From the NCBI RefSeq assembly GCF_000812685.1, contig NZ_JWIF01000058.1, positions 1 to 64,000 of the forward strand: DNA of 64,000 nucleotides. The letters are read 5' to 3'. A program made the position numbers and the translations under genes. The DNA comes from Halocynthiibacter namhaensis (lineage in GTDB: Bacteria; Pseudomonadota; Alphaproteobacteria; Rhodobacterales; Rhodobacteraceae). Under the pieces are notes generated by a model. The model ran no database searches and was not told the DNA's origin. It was given only the letters and a program-made list of their open reading frames with translations. Shown piece after piece: positions 9,157-17,151 of this stretch; the first letter of the stretch is position 1; the number at the start of each line of letters is the position of its first letter.

Positions 9157-10089
9157 ATGCCACACCAACCCCAAATCACCCTATCCTCTTGGATCATGAT
9201 CGCGCTTTTGGGTGTGACTTGGGGGGGGACATTCATGGTGATGGAAATCGCCCTACGTGGCATCACGCCTTTCTGGCTCGCCACTGGCCGCATTGGCTTT
9301 GCCGCGCTTCTGCTCAGCGCAATCTGGGGTCTGCGTGGATTCAAACTGTTTGTCACACCGCCGGATCGTGCCGCCACCATATCCCTGATCGTGGTCGGGC
9401 TGTTTTCAACGGCGGTGCCTTTCATGTTGCTATCATGGGGACAACAATATGTGACCTCGGGATTCACCGGGGTTTCCATGGCGGCCATTGCCTTGATGAT
9501 CCTGCCCATGGCACATTTCTGGGTTCCGGGCGAACGCATGACCTGGCGCCGCGGGCTTGGCATGTGCATAGGCTTTGTTGGCGTCTACCTGCTTGTCGGC
9601 GGCACGGCCATGAACAGTTCCGGCAACAGCCTGGAATGGGCCGGGCGCATCGCCGTCCTTCTGGCGACACTTTGCTATGCGGGCAGTTCCATCATCGTGC
9701 GCCGCCTGCCCCCGATTGATTCTGTGGGACTTGCAGCAATGCTTTTGCTGATCGGTTGTGTGCTGGTCGTCCCCGCCGCCTTGATCATCGAAGGTCTGCC
9801 CCCTGCGATCTCAGCCGAAACCTTGTTCTGGGTCGCCCTGTTGGGGCTGATCCCAACGGCCGCGGCCAACCTGCTGCGGGTTGTCGTGATCCGCACCGCA
9901 GGACCTGTTTTCATGTCATTGGTGAACTACCAAGTCCCGATTTGGTCCGTCATGTTCGGGGCGTGGATCCTATCCGAGGACCTTCCCCCCAGCCTATTCA
10001 CCGCCCTTGCGTTGATCCTTGCAGGTGTCGGCCTGTCGCAATACGGCGCATTACGGCGGTTGTTTTTACCCAAAACGACCTCAAACTGA
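9157..10089 (+). CDS. EamA-family (drug/metabolite) transporter
   Basis: A 310-residue inner-membrane protein with about ten hydrophobic segments in two EamA repeats, opening with the family motif LLGVTWGGTFMVMEIALRGI. Such carriers export or import small metabolites and amino acids. It starts only three bases after the cupin stop, so the two are translationally linked. It may move the substrate or product of the Rieske oxygenase; that is inference. It is convergent with glmM, with 46 bp between the stop codons. Confidence 0.9.
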   Translation: MPHQPQITLSSWIMIALLGVTWGGTFMVMEIALRGITPFWLATGRIGFAALLLSAIWGLRGFKLFVTPPDRAATISLIVVGLFSTAVPFMLLSWGQQYVTSGFTGVSMAAIALMILPMAHFWVPGERMTWRRGLGMCIGFVGVYLLVGGTAMNSSGNSLEWAGRIAVLLATLCYAGSSIIVRRLPPIDSVGLAAMLLLIGCVLVVPAALIIEGLPPAISAETLFWVALLGLIPTAAANLLRVVVIRTAGPVFMSLVNYQVPIWSVMFGAWILSEDLPPSLFTALALILAGVGLSQYGALRRLFLPKTTSN

Positions 10090-10135
10090 TCAACGAAGCT
10101 GAACGCCTTCGCAAGGTGGCATTTTAGGCGAAGCC

Positions 10136-11476
10136 CTAAAGATTGTCCTCAATCAAGGCGCAAAGCCCTTCGACCACGCGCTTCAACTGAACCGCATCCG
10201 TGCATTCCGCCATGACCCGGATCAGGGGTTCTGTGCCGGACTTTCGGATCAACAAGCGACCGTTTTCAGCTAACTCAGCCTCAGCCTCAGCAATCGCAGC
10301 CTGCACAACATCAACCGCCAATGGATCTTGCCCCGCCTGATATCGCACATTTTGCAACAGTTGCGGTACGGTCTCAAAACTGCGCGCCAAAGCACTCGCG
10401 GGTTTGCCAGTACGCACCATCTCCGCCACGAATTGCAACCCTGCCGCCAAGCCATCACCCGTGGTGCCATAATCCGTCATCACGATATGACCCGATTGCT
10501 CGCCGCCAAGGTTAAACCCTTCCGCACGCATCGCGGCCACGACATGACGATCCCCAACGGCAGAACGATGCAGGGCGATCCCCTTGTCCTTCAGGAAATG
10601 TTCCAACCCAAGGTTCGACATTACGGTTGCCACCAACGTGTTTTTGTTCAAACGCCCTTCCGCAGCCCAACGCGTCGCCAAAAGCGCCATCAATTGATCC
10701 CCGTCTGCAACCTGACCCTTTTCATCAATCACGATGATACGGTCGGCGTCACCATCCAAACACAATCCCACATCCGCCCCATGGGCGACCACCGCCTCAG
10801 CCGCAGTCTGGGGATGCGTTGATCCGCAATTATCATTTATATTGAAGCCATTAGGGGAAACGCCCAAGGGAATTACCTCTGCGCCCAACTCCCATAGCAC
10901 CAGAGGTGCCGCACGCCAGGCCGCGCCATTTGCACAATCCAAAACGATTTTAACACCGGACAGCGACAGATCAGATGGGAATGTCATTTTCACATTTTCA
11001 ACGTAGCGACCCGTTTCGTCATCCACGCGCTTTGCACGCCCAATATTCGCGGGCTGTGCCGGTTGAATATCCTCGTGCAGCAAGGCTTCAATCGCGGCTT
11101 CATCCTCATCCGACAGCTTAAACCCATCGGGGCCAAAGAACTTGATACCATTGTCATGATGGGGGTTATGCGATGCGGAAATCATAATGCCCAAATCAGC
11201 GCGCATGGATTGCGTCAGATAGCCCACAGCCGGTGTTGGCGTCGGGCCAAGCAACAGCACATTCATGCCCGTGCTGGTTAGGCCCGCAGTCAAAGCGTTC
11301 TCAAACATATAGCCAGAAAGGCGTGTATCCTTGCCAATCACAACCCGGTGGCCGTTGGTGCCATCTGTTCGAAAATGACGCCCCGCCGCTGCACCCAATT
11401 TCAACGCCATCTCAGCTGTCATTGGCCAAGTATTCGCCAGTCCACGTACGCCGTCGGTTCCAAAAAGCTTGCCCAT
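10136..11476 (-). CDS. glmM: Phosphoglucosamine mutase
   Basis: 446 residues from the ATG at 11476, preceded by GAGGG; two extra codons upstream would need TTG. It interconverts glucosamine-6-phosphate and glucosamine-1-phosphate for UDP-GlcNAc, hence peptidoglycan and lipopolysaccharide. Motifs: [10 protein letters not shown] at the N-terminus, the phosphoserine loop [12 protein letters not shown] with the active Ser at residue 102, the metal loop DGDADR near residue 240, and the sugar/phosphate loop [14 protein letters not shown] at the C-terminus. It follows folP on the same strand after a 31-bp gap, an arrangement common in proteobacteria. Confidence 0.97.
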   Translation of the reverse strand: MGKLFGTDGVRGLANTWPMTAEMALKLGAAAGRHFRTDGTNGHRVVIGKDTRLSGYMFENALTAGLTSTGMNVLLLGPTPTPAVGYLTQSMRADLGIMISASHNPHHDNGIKFFGPDGFKLSDEDEAAIEALLHEDIQPAQPANIGRAKRVDDETGRYVENVKMTFPSDLSLSGVKIVLDCANGAAWRAAPLVLWELGAEVIPLGVSPNGFNINDNCGSTHPQTAAEAVVAHGADVGLCLDGDADRIIVIDEKGQVADGDQLMALLATRWAAEGRLNKNTLVATVMSNLGLEHFLKDKGIALHRSAVGDRHVVAAMRAEGFNLGGEQSGHIVMTDYGTTGDGLAAGLQFVAEMVRTGKPASALARSFETVPQLLQNVRYQAGQDPLAVDVVQAAIAEAEAELAENGRLLIRKSGTEPLIRVMAECTDAVQLKRVVEGLCALIEDNL

Positions 11477-11507
11477 AATCAACCCTCACCCGTCTTTTAT
11501 TATTATA

Positions 11508-12515
11508 TTAGTACGTCGCTGCAAAAAGCGTCATCGCTTGCCGCGTCGGTGCAACATCATGTGCTCGTATTATCTGAATTCCTTGCGAAATGGCAGATAA
11601 GGCCACGGCAATCGATCCAGGTGCGCGGTTCTCTGCTTCTGGCGCATGACCAAGAGTGCCAATGAACTTCTTGCGTGACGCCCCCAAAAGCACAGGCACA
11701 CCCAAGCCATGGAACAGGCTAAGCCCCTGTAGAAGCGTAAGATTATGTTCAAGCGACTTCCCAAACCCAATACCCGGATCCGAGATAATTTGATCCCGTG
11801 AAATGCCCAATGCAACTGACGCCTCAATGCGTTCTTCAAGGAAATCATACACATCCAACAGCACGTTTTCATACTGTGGATTATCCTGCATGGTGGTTGG
11901 ATCCCCCTGCGCATGCATCAAACACACGGGTGCGCCCGCCTTGGCAGTCACCTCGGCCAATTCCGGCTCGAATGTGAACGCCGCCACATCATTGATCAAA
12001 TCCGCGCCCGCTTTCAGCGCCGCCGCCCCCACTTGGGCTTTGCGCGTGTCAATTGAGATCGGCACGTTTGACCCCGCCCGCACCGCTTCGATCACCGGCA
12101 CCGTGCGCGCACATTCCTCTGCAACAGGTACATAAGTCGCACCAGGGCGTGTGGATTCACCACCGATATCAATGATATCAGCCCCCTCAGCCGCCAAATC
12201 CAATGTGCGATCCAGCGCAGCCTGAGGGGCGTTATATTGCCCCCCGTCAGAAAAACTATCCGGGGTAACGTTCAAAATGCCCATGATCTTGGGGGCCGCA
12301 AAATTCAATCCAGCAACATCAGCACGCGGCGCGCTTAACCGGTCACGCCAGGCTTGGGGCAGCTCAGAAACATGAACAAAGCCTTGCCTGCCCTCCCGCG
12401 TCACATGTTCTGCATGTGTGAACCAGCTCCAGCCGCCAGCAAGCGCCACAGCATCCCCTGGACGCGCAGAACCAACCTGTGCCAAAGGGCGAAAATAGTC
12501 TTTTTTCAATGTCAT
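11508..12515 (-). CDS. folP: Dihydropteroate synthase
   Basis: A 335-residue folate enzyme joining p-aminobenzoate to dihydropterin pyrophosphate. Pterin-binding motifs: IMGILNVTPDSFSDGG near residue 77, DIIDIGGESTRPGA near 114, and the C-terminal LLGASRKKFIG. About 65 extra residues precede the TIM barrel; from memory such N-terminal extensions are usual in this bacterial group, and their role is unknown. AGGGG precedes the ATG. It sits between folB and glmM, forming a folate/cell-wall gene string. Confidence 0.96.
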   Translation of the reverse strand: MTLKKDYFRPLAQVGSARPGDAVALAGGWSWFTHAEHVTREGRQGFVHVSELPQAWRDRLSAPRADVAGLNFAAPKIMGILNVTPDSFSDGGQYNAPQAALDRTLDLAAEGADIIDIGGESTRPGATYVPVAEECARTVPVIEAVRAGSNVPISIDTRKAQVGAAALKAGADLINDVAAFTFEPELAEVTAKAGAPVCLMHAQGDPTTMQDNPQYENVLLDVYDFLEERIEASVALGISRDQIISDPGIGFGKSLEHNLTLLQGLSLFHGLGVPVLLGASRKKFIGTLGHAPEAENRAPGSIAVALSAISQGIQIIRAHDVAPTRQAMTLFAATY

Positions 12516-12524
12516 ATTCAGCCC

Positions 12525-13328
12525 CTAAACACTGCGGACGTCGGATGCGCCCAATTCTTCTGCCAACCATTGCGCCTGCTGTTGGGCACTGCCCGAAATC
12601 GGTGCATCCGGGGTATCAAACAGCATCCGCGACGGGGCCCAGACAGGAATTCGACCGTTTTTCAGCGCCCAATCCAATTCAGTACGCGTGGCAATCACAT
12701 CCATCTGATCATGGCCAGCTGCGATGCGCCAGGCGTTTTTCTCGGCCTCAAGCAAAGTGATACGTGCATCTGTCACCGCATCCCCCCCCGTTTGAGGGGC
12801 GGCCTCTGGCACTAGAACCACAGGCCCTTCGGGCAACACGTCCACAGACTGCCCCGCAGGCACCAAGATGATCTGCGGCACGGGGCCTGTCGCGGCTTCG
12901 ACCTCAACAAGGCCGACCTCACGCACGATCTCAAGACCCAACACAAACGGCCCACGATCCGGCTTTTCAATGCGCAAAAATACGCGTTTGGCTTGGGGTT
13001 CCAACAGAATGCGCGCGGCAATACGTTCGGCCAAAGTTTCCAACAGGTTCAACCGTTCAGCTGCCAGTTCATAATCGATGGCTTCGGTGATTTTATCATA
13101 GGATAGGATCGCATCCACATCATCACCAGCCGCCTCACCCGGCGACTTGATCTCAACCGCCACGTTAAATCGCAAGCGCTGTAAAACATCGCGTTCCAGC
13201 TGAAACGCCCCAACTTCAACCGCGACCTCATAGTCACGCAAAGACAGGCGATCCGCGACGCCATCCAGGGCCAAAGCCTCTGCACGCATCAACGGATGTT
13301 CAAACACCGTATTCATCTCAGTCGACAT
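12525..13328 (-). CDS. folB: Dihydroneopterin aldolase with an extra C-terminal region
   Basis: A 267-residue protein, about twice the usual length of 120. Residues 18-140 carry the FolB fold (LRDYEVAVEVGAFQLERDVL, then SYDKITEAIDYELAAERLNL and LETLAERIA, with the conserved Glu), which makes 6-hydroxymethyl-dihydropterin for folate. Residues 180-267 are additional; the segment PVWAPSRMLFDTPDAPISGS followed by AQWLAEELGASDV recalls the substrate-binding end of amino-acid-kinase-fold proteins. That resemblance is from memory and is an inference. AAAGGAT precedes the ATG. It lies directly upstream of folP. Confidence 0.88.
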   Translation of the reverse strand: MSTEMNTVFEHPLMRAEALALDGVADRLSLRDYEVAVEVGAFQLERDVLQRLRFNVAVEIKSPGEAAGDDVDAILSYDKITEAIDYELAAERLNLLETLAERIAARILLEPQAKRVFLRIEKPDRGPFVLGLEIVREVGLVEVEAATGPVPQIILVPAGQSVDVLPEGPVVLVPEAAPQTGGDAVTDARITLLEAEKNAWRIAAGHDQMDVIATRTELDWALKNGRIPVWAPSRMLFDTPDAPISGSAQQQAQWLAEELGASDVRSV

Positions 13329-13423
13329 ATTGATCCTTTCGCGCAGATGGGCGCTGTTCGCCTCTGTCCTTCATAGCCAAAGGACGGCCAAGGATGAAGC
13401 GAAGAAGCGCCCCCGCGCAAAAC

Positions 13424-13448
13424 AAAAACGCCGCCCTGAGGCAGCGTT
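13424..13448 (-). terminator. Rho-independent terminator after the SleB hydrolase gene
   Basis: On the minus strand ACGCTGCC-TCAG-GGCGGCGT forms an eight-pair stem with one G-U, followed by TTTTGTTTT. It lies just after the SleB-type hydrolase stop codon and separates that gene from folB. Confidence 0.85.
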
Positions 13449-13455
13449 TTCTAAA

Positions 13456-14157
13456 TCAGTTATATTGTGACAAGCGGCGAGGCGGCTTGTAGAACAGGTG
13501 CACACCAATTGCAGCTGTGCGGTTGAACTGTCGCGCCCAACGTGGGTTCACGGCGCGGGTGTGGTAATAGGTTGCCCCACCGGTCAAGCTGCGGTTTGCA
13601 CCGTTCAGCATGGTCGCTGCGACCTTTTGCACACGATCATAAGCGCGTGGTTCATTCACAACTTCGGCGCGGCCATCACATGTATAAGTGAACTGGCACT
13701 GATACTTACGCCCGGTGCCTTGGTTAATCACACCACAAACACTGTTCGGAAAACGCACACTGTCAACGCGGTTCAAAATCACTTCGGCAACTGCGAATTG
13801 GCCTTCAACGCTTTCGCCGCGGGCCTCAAAATACAGTGCCTCAGACAGGCAGGTCAGACTGGCGCTTGCTGCTGGTGTTGGCTGTGCCGCAAGCCACTCA
13901 CGCGTGTAAGTTACAGCTGCACCTGATGAGGCTGCGACGCGTGCTTCAACAGGTGGTGATGTCAGTTGGCGCATGTGGCTTGTCCGCACCTCGCCCAATA
14001 CCGCACGCTCAGCGCCGATCATCATAGTCAGCTGTTGTGTGAAATCTGCGGATGCAGTTCCATTTTCCCCAGAAGTCTCTGCAAACCCCGCAAGGCTGCT
14101 AAGTGCAAGGATCGCCCCTGCGACTGCTGTCATTCGCCTAAAACTCATCTCATCCAT
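13456..14157 (-). CDS. Exported cell-wall hydrolase, SleB/Hydrolase_2 family
   Basis: A 233-residue protein with an N-terminal signal peptide (hydrophobic core near residues 10-25, AFA-like end at GFAET). Its C-terminal half is the SleB domain: CLSEALYFEARGESVEGQFA, then AEVILNRVDS, where the Glu after ALYFEA is the presumed catalytic residue. The GGATYYHTRAVNPRWA segment completes the lysozyme-like fold. It should cleave peptidoglycan in the periplasm. Start choice is uncertain: Met1 and Met4 are both possible, and only Met4 has a weak GGA upstream. It has its own terminator. Confidence 0.9.
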   Translation of the reverse strand: MDEMSFRRMTAVAGAILALSSLAGFAETSGENGTASADFTQQLTMMIGAERAVLGEVRTSHMRQLTSPPVEARVAASSGAAVTYTREWLAAQPTPAASASLTCLSEALYFEARGESVEGQFAVAEVILNRVDSVRFPNSVCGVINQGTGRKYQCQFTYTCDGRAEVVNEPRAYDRVQKVAATMLNGANRSLTGGATYYHTRAVNPRWARQFNRTAAIGVHLFYKPPRRLSQYN

Positions 14158-14441
14158 CCATCATTATAGATAGCCAAATTCTCTGACCCCCAACTTTGGG
14201 GCCGCAGTTCTCAGGCAAGTATCAACTCGTCCATGGCCGGGATGTAGGAGAGAAAGGTTAATTTTTCAACCCAAGTGACCCTCGCTGGGGCGCACCAGGC
14301 AAGTTTTCGTGGCTGCAACGGGGAAAATTGCGACAAAAACACCACAATTGCCCCCAGCCAGACGGCAACCGCCCCATTCACCCGTCATATTTTCGCCGTA
14401 AATCTATCGTTTGGCGGGGCGATTCTCAGTGGCAAAATTGA

Positions 14442-16985
14442 TCAAGAATCCTTCAATGCGAGATGGGCACCGGCAAGCCATGCCACAGGCACCCGGAACG
14501 GAGAGCACGAGACATAGTCAAATCCAGCTTTCCGACAAAACGCGATTGATTCCGGATTGCCCCCATGTTCACCACAAATCGACAGGGTCACATCCGCATG
14601 GCTGTTGCGCGCGCGTTCTGCCCCAATGTTCAAAAGCTCGCCCACCCCATCCGTATCAAGCGTGTGGAACGGGTCCTCTTCATAGACCCCCTGACGCACA
14701 TATTCAGACATAAATCGCCCCGCGTCATCACGTGAGAGACCATAGGTCATCTGGGTCAGATCGTTGGTCCCAAAGCTGAGAAACGCAACATGAGGCGCAA
14801 TTTCATTGGCCCGCAAAGCCGCGCGAGGTGTTTCAACCATGACCCCAAGGCGGAAATCAAATTCGACACCAGAGGCCGCGCGCACCTGACTGGCGACCAC
14901 ATCGATGCTTTCTTTCACGATCTCGACTTCGCGCACGGCAGACACCAAGGGGATCATCACTTCAGGCACCACAGGGTTGCCGTCTGCGGCGACCTCTGCG
15001 GCGGCTTCAAAGATTGCACGCGCTTGCATGGCGTAGATTTCCGGCACGGTGATGCCCAAACGCACGCCGCGCATGCCCAACATTGGGTTGAATTCCGACA
15101 GGGCCTTCACCCGGCGTTCTACGTCCGACAAGGGCAAATCAAGCGCGCCTGCCAATTCCCGCATGCCTTCGCGCGTATGGGGCAGAAATTCATGTAGGGG
15201 CGGATCAAACAGGCGAATACAAACACTTTCGCCCTTCATTATCTCGAAAAGTTTTTTGAAATCAGCACGCTGCATGGGCAGCAAGCGATCCAAAGATGCG
15301 GCACGATCCTCGGGGCTGTCAGCGAAAATCATCTCGCGCATCAAGGTCAAACGGTCATGTTCAAAGAACATATGTTCCGTGCGACACAGCCCAATCCCAC
15401 GCGCGCGAAAACGACGCGCGATCTCGGCGTCCATTGGCGTATCTGCGTTGGCGCGCACCTTGATGTCACTGATTTCTTCGGCCCATGTCAGAAGCGTGCG
15501 AAACCCATCTTCAAGGGTTGGCTCAAGCAACGCAGCCGCCCCCAAAAGCACTTCACCAGAAGATCCATCAACAGTGATCAAATCGCCCTCTTCCAGCGTG
15601 TCACCATTGGGCAGGGTGAGGATTTTATCCTTACGTTTCAGCTTTAAATCTGACGCACCCACGATACAGGGCAGGCCCAAGCCGCGTGCAATCACCGCCG
15701 CGTGGCTGGACATACCACCACGTTCCGTCAACACAGCCGAAGCCGCATGCATGCCGCGAATATCTTCCGGCGCGGTTTCGCGGCGCACAAGAATGCAGGC
15801 CTCGTCTCGGGCATAGCTGGCCTGGGCCGCAGTCGCGGAAAACACGATCTTACCAGTGGCAGCACCAGGGCTTGCGGCGATGCCCGTCAACAGCACGTTG
15901 CGGGGGGCTTCCGGGTTCACCTGACGGTGCAAAAGTTCGGTCAAAGCACGTGGCTCGATGCGCAACAGCGCTTCTTCGCGCGGTATGATTTTATCATTCG
16001 CCATATCCACCGCCACGCGAACCGCCGCGCGTGATGTGCGTTGCACCCGGATGGCGTCCAAGATGCGCAGCTTGCCGTTATCCACGACAAATTCAACTTC
16101 CATTTCCTCGCGCAGCTTCTCGCGCAAGGACGTGCCATAACTGGTTAACGTGTCATAACAATCCGGGCAGAGTTCCTCCATTGAGGTGCCGCGCGCGTCT
16201 TTTTGCAGGAAAACTGCCCCACCATCCAGGGCATCGCGCCCTTGGCTTTGGCGTTTGTAGCGGCCTTCAATTTGACGATGTCCGGTATGGGGGGTGATAA
16301 AACGGATCACACCTGACCCACATTCACCGCTGCCGACGCCAAACACCATTTCCTGCACCACAAGCCCAAGGCCCGCATCCGCTGGGGCACCTTTGGATTG
16401 GCGCAACAAACGCGCTGACGTGCCTTCCCAGGCCCGCGCCATAGATCGCAAGACTTCTTGCAACTGATGCGCCGGGTCTTGGGGGAATTCTTCTTCGCAT
16501 TCAAACTCATAGGCCTCAAGAACCTTTGTCAGGGTCTCACTCGTGCCATCTTCATCCTGTTCAAATTCGTCCGGATCCAAACGCGCCACATGTACGGCGT
16601 AGGATTGCACAAAACGCGTATAAAGCCGGTTCGCGGCCTCTTCGCCCAATTCCGCGACCAAAGCCTTGTGACGGGCGGCATTCATGCCAATATTCAGGAT
16701 CGCCCCCGGCCCGCCCCAGTCAGGATCTTCCGAACTTGGCCGCACAGAAACCACGGGCATATCGCCAAAACTTGCCAGCATTTTCTTGGTGTCAGGCAGA
16801 CGCCCCTGGGCAATCCCGTGTACGCCGTCAAAGGACACGGCGGCGGTGCAAGGCACCGGCATATCAAGGCGCAGCAAACGTTGCAGGCATTTCGCCCGCC
16901 CCCCATGAGTATCCACCGCAATGGGTGCATTTGGGGTGATGACGGTATAGGCGGTATCGGGCTGGTCAGTTGTGTTCTGCATCAT
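14442..16985 (-). CDS. ppdK: Pyruvate phosphate dikinase-like enzyme, atypical
   Basis: About 847 residues; PPDKs usually have 870-900. The central phosphohistidine domain is intact (LTERGGMSSHAAVIARGLGL), as is the C-terminal PEP/pyruvate barrel (SFGTNDLTQMTYGLSRDD, and the catalytic Cys in SICGEHGGNPESI). The N-terminal ATP-grasp part is shorter, and the usual SVRSGA..SMPGMMDTILNLG segment is replaced by SVRPSSEDPDWGGPGAILNI. It should interconvert pyruvate and PEP using ATP and phosphate, or phosphorylate another substrate. The frame extends to a TTG at 17015; the ATG at 16985 is preferred, though no clear ribosome site is seen. It lies downstream of glyS. Confidence 0.8.
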   Translation of the reverse strand: MMQNTTDQPDTAYTVITPNAPIAVDTHGGRAKCLQRLLRLDMPVPCTAAVSFDGVHGIAQGRLPDTKKMLASFGDMPVVSVRPSSEDPDWGGPGAILNIGMNAARHKALVAELGEEAANRLYTRFVQSYAVHVARLDPDEFEQDEDGTSETLTKVLEAYEFECEEEFPQDPAHQLQEVLRSMARAWEGTSARLLRQSKGAPADAGLGLVVQEMVFGVGSGECGSGVIRFITPHTGHRQIEGRYKRQSQGRDALDGGAVFLQKDARGTSMEELCPDCYDTLTSYGTSLREKLREEMEVEFVVDNGKLRILDAIRVQRTSRAAVRVAVDMANDKIIPREEALLRIEPRALTELLHRQVNPEAPRNVLLTGIAASPGAATGKIVFSATAAQASYARDEACILVRRETAPEDIRGMHAASAVLTERGGMSSHAAVIARGLGLPCIVGASDLKLKRKDKILTLPNGDTLEEGDLITVDGSSGEVLLGAAALLEPTLEDGFRTLLTWAEEISDIKVRANADTPMDAEIARRFRARGIGLCRTEHMFFEHDRLTLMREMIFADSPEDRAASLDRLLPMQRADFKKLFEIMKGESVCIRLFDPPLHEFLPHTREGMRELAGALDLPLSDVERRVKALSEFNPMLGMRGVRLGITVPEIYAMQARAIFEAAAEVAADGNPVVPEVMIPLVSAVREVEIVKESIDVVASQVRAASGVEFDFRLGVMVETPRAALRANEIAPHVAFLSFGTNDLTQMTYGLSRDDAGRFMSEYVRQGVYEEDPFHTLDTDGVGELLNIGAERARNSHADVTLSICGEHGGNPESIAFCRKAGFDYVSCSPFRVPVAWLAGAHLALKDS

Positions 16986-17055
16986 ATTCTGCGCTGCGGC
17001 ACCTTTCTGCTTCAATGCAGCATAGCGCGTTTATGACATCTGACAAGCAATGCAT

Positions 17056-17145
17056 CATCGGTGGCGGTTTTTCTGACGAAAAACCGGAGGGGGCCAGCCC
17101 CCATCCATCACAGATGGATCCCCCCGGAGTATTTAGGGCAAGATG
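17056..17145. repeat. Intergenic hairpin cluster between glyS and ppdK
   Basis: Three near-perfect hairpins lie side by side: GGTTTTTC-TGAC-GAAAAACC at 17066-17085, GGGGG-CCAG-CCCCC at 17089-17102, and ATCCATC-ACA-GATGGAT at 17103-17119. They are followed by CCCCCGGAGTATTTAGGGCA, a motif I recognise from memory as common between genes of Rhodobacteraceae. It may be a REP-like repeat or an RNA-stabilising or terminating structure after glyS. Confidence 0.6.
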
Positions 17146-17151
17146 AAAGGG

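Noticed and set aside
10102-10136. CTTCGC/GCGAAG dyad between the EamA gene and glmM
   Set aside because: Only six pairs with a long loop and no T-run; too weak to call a terminator.
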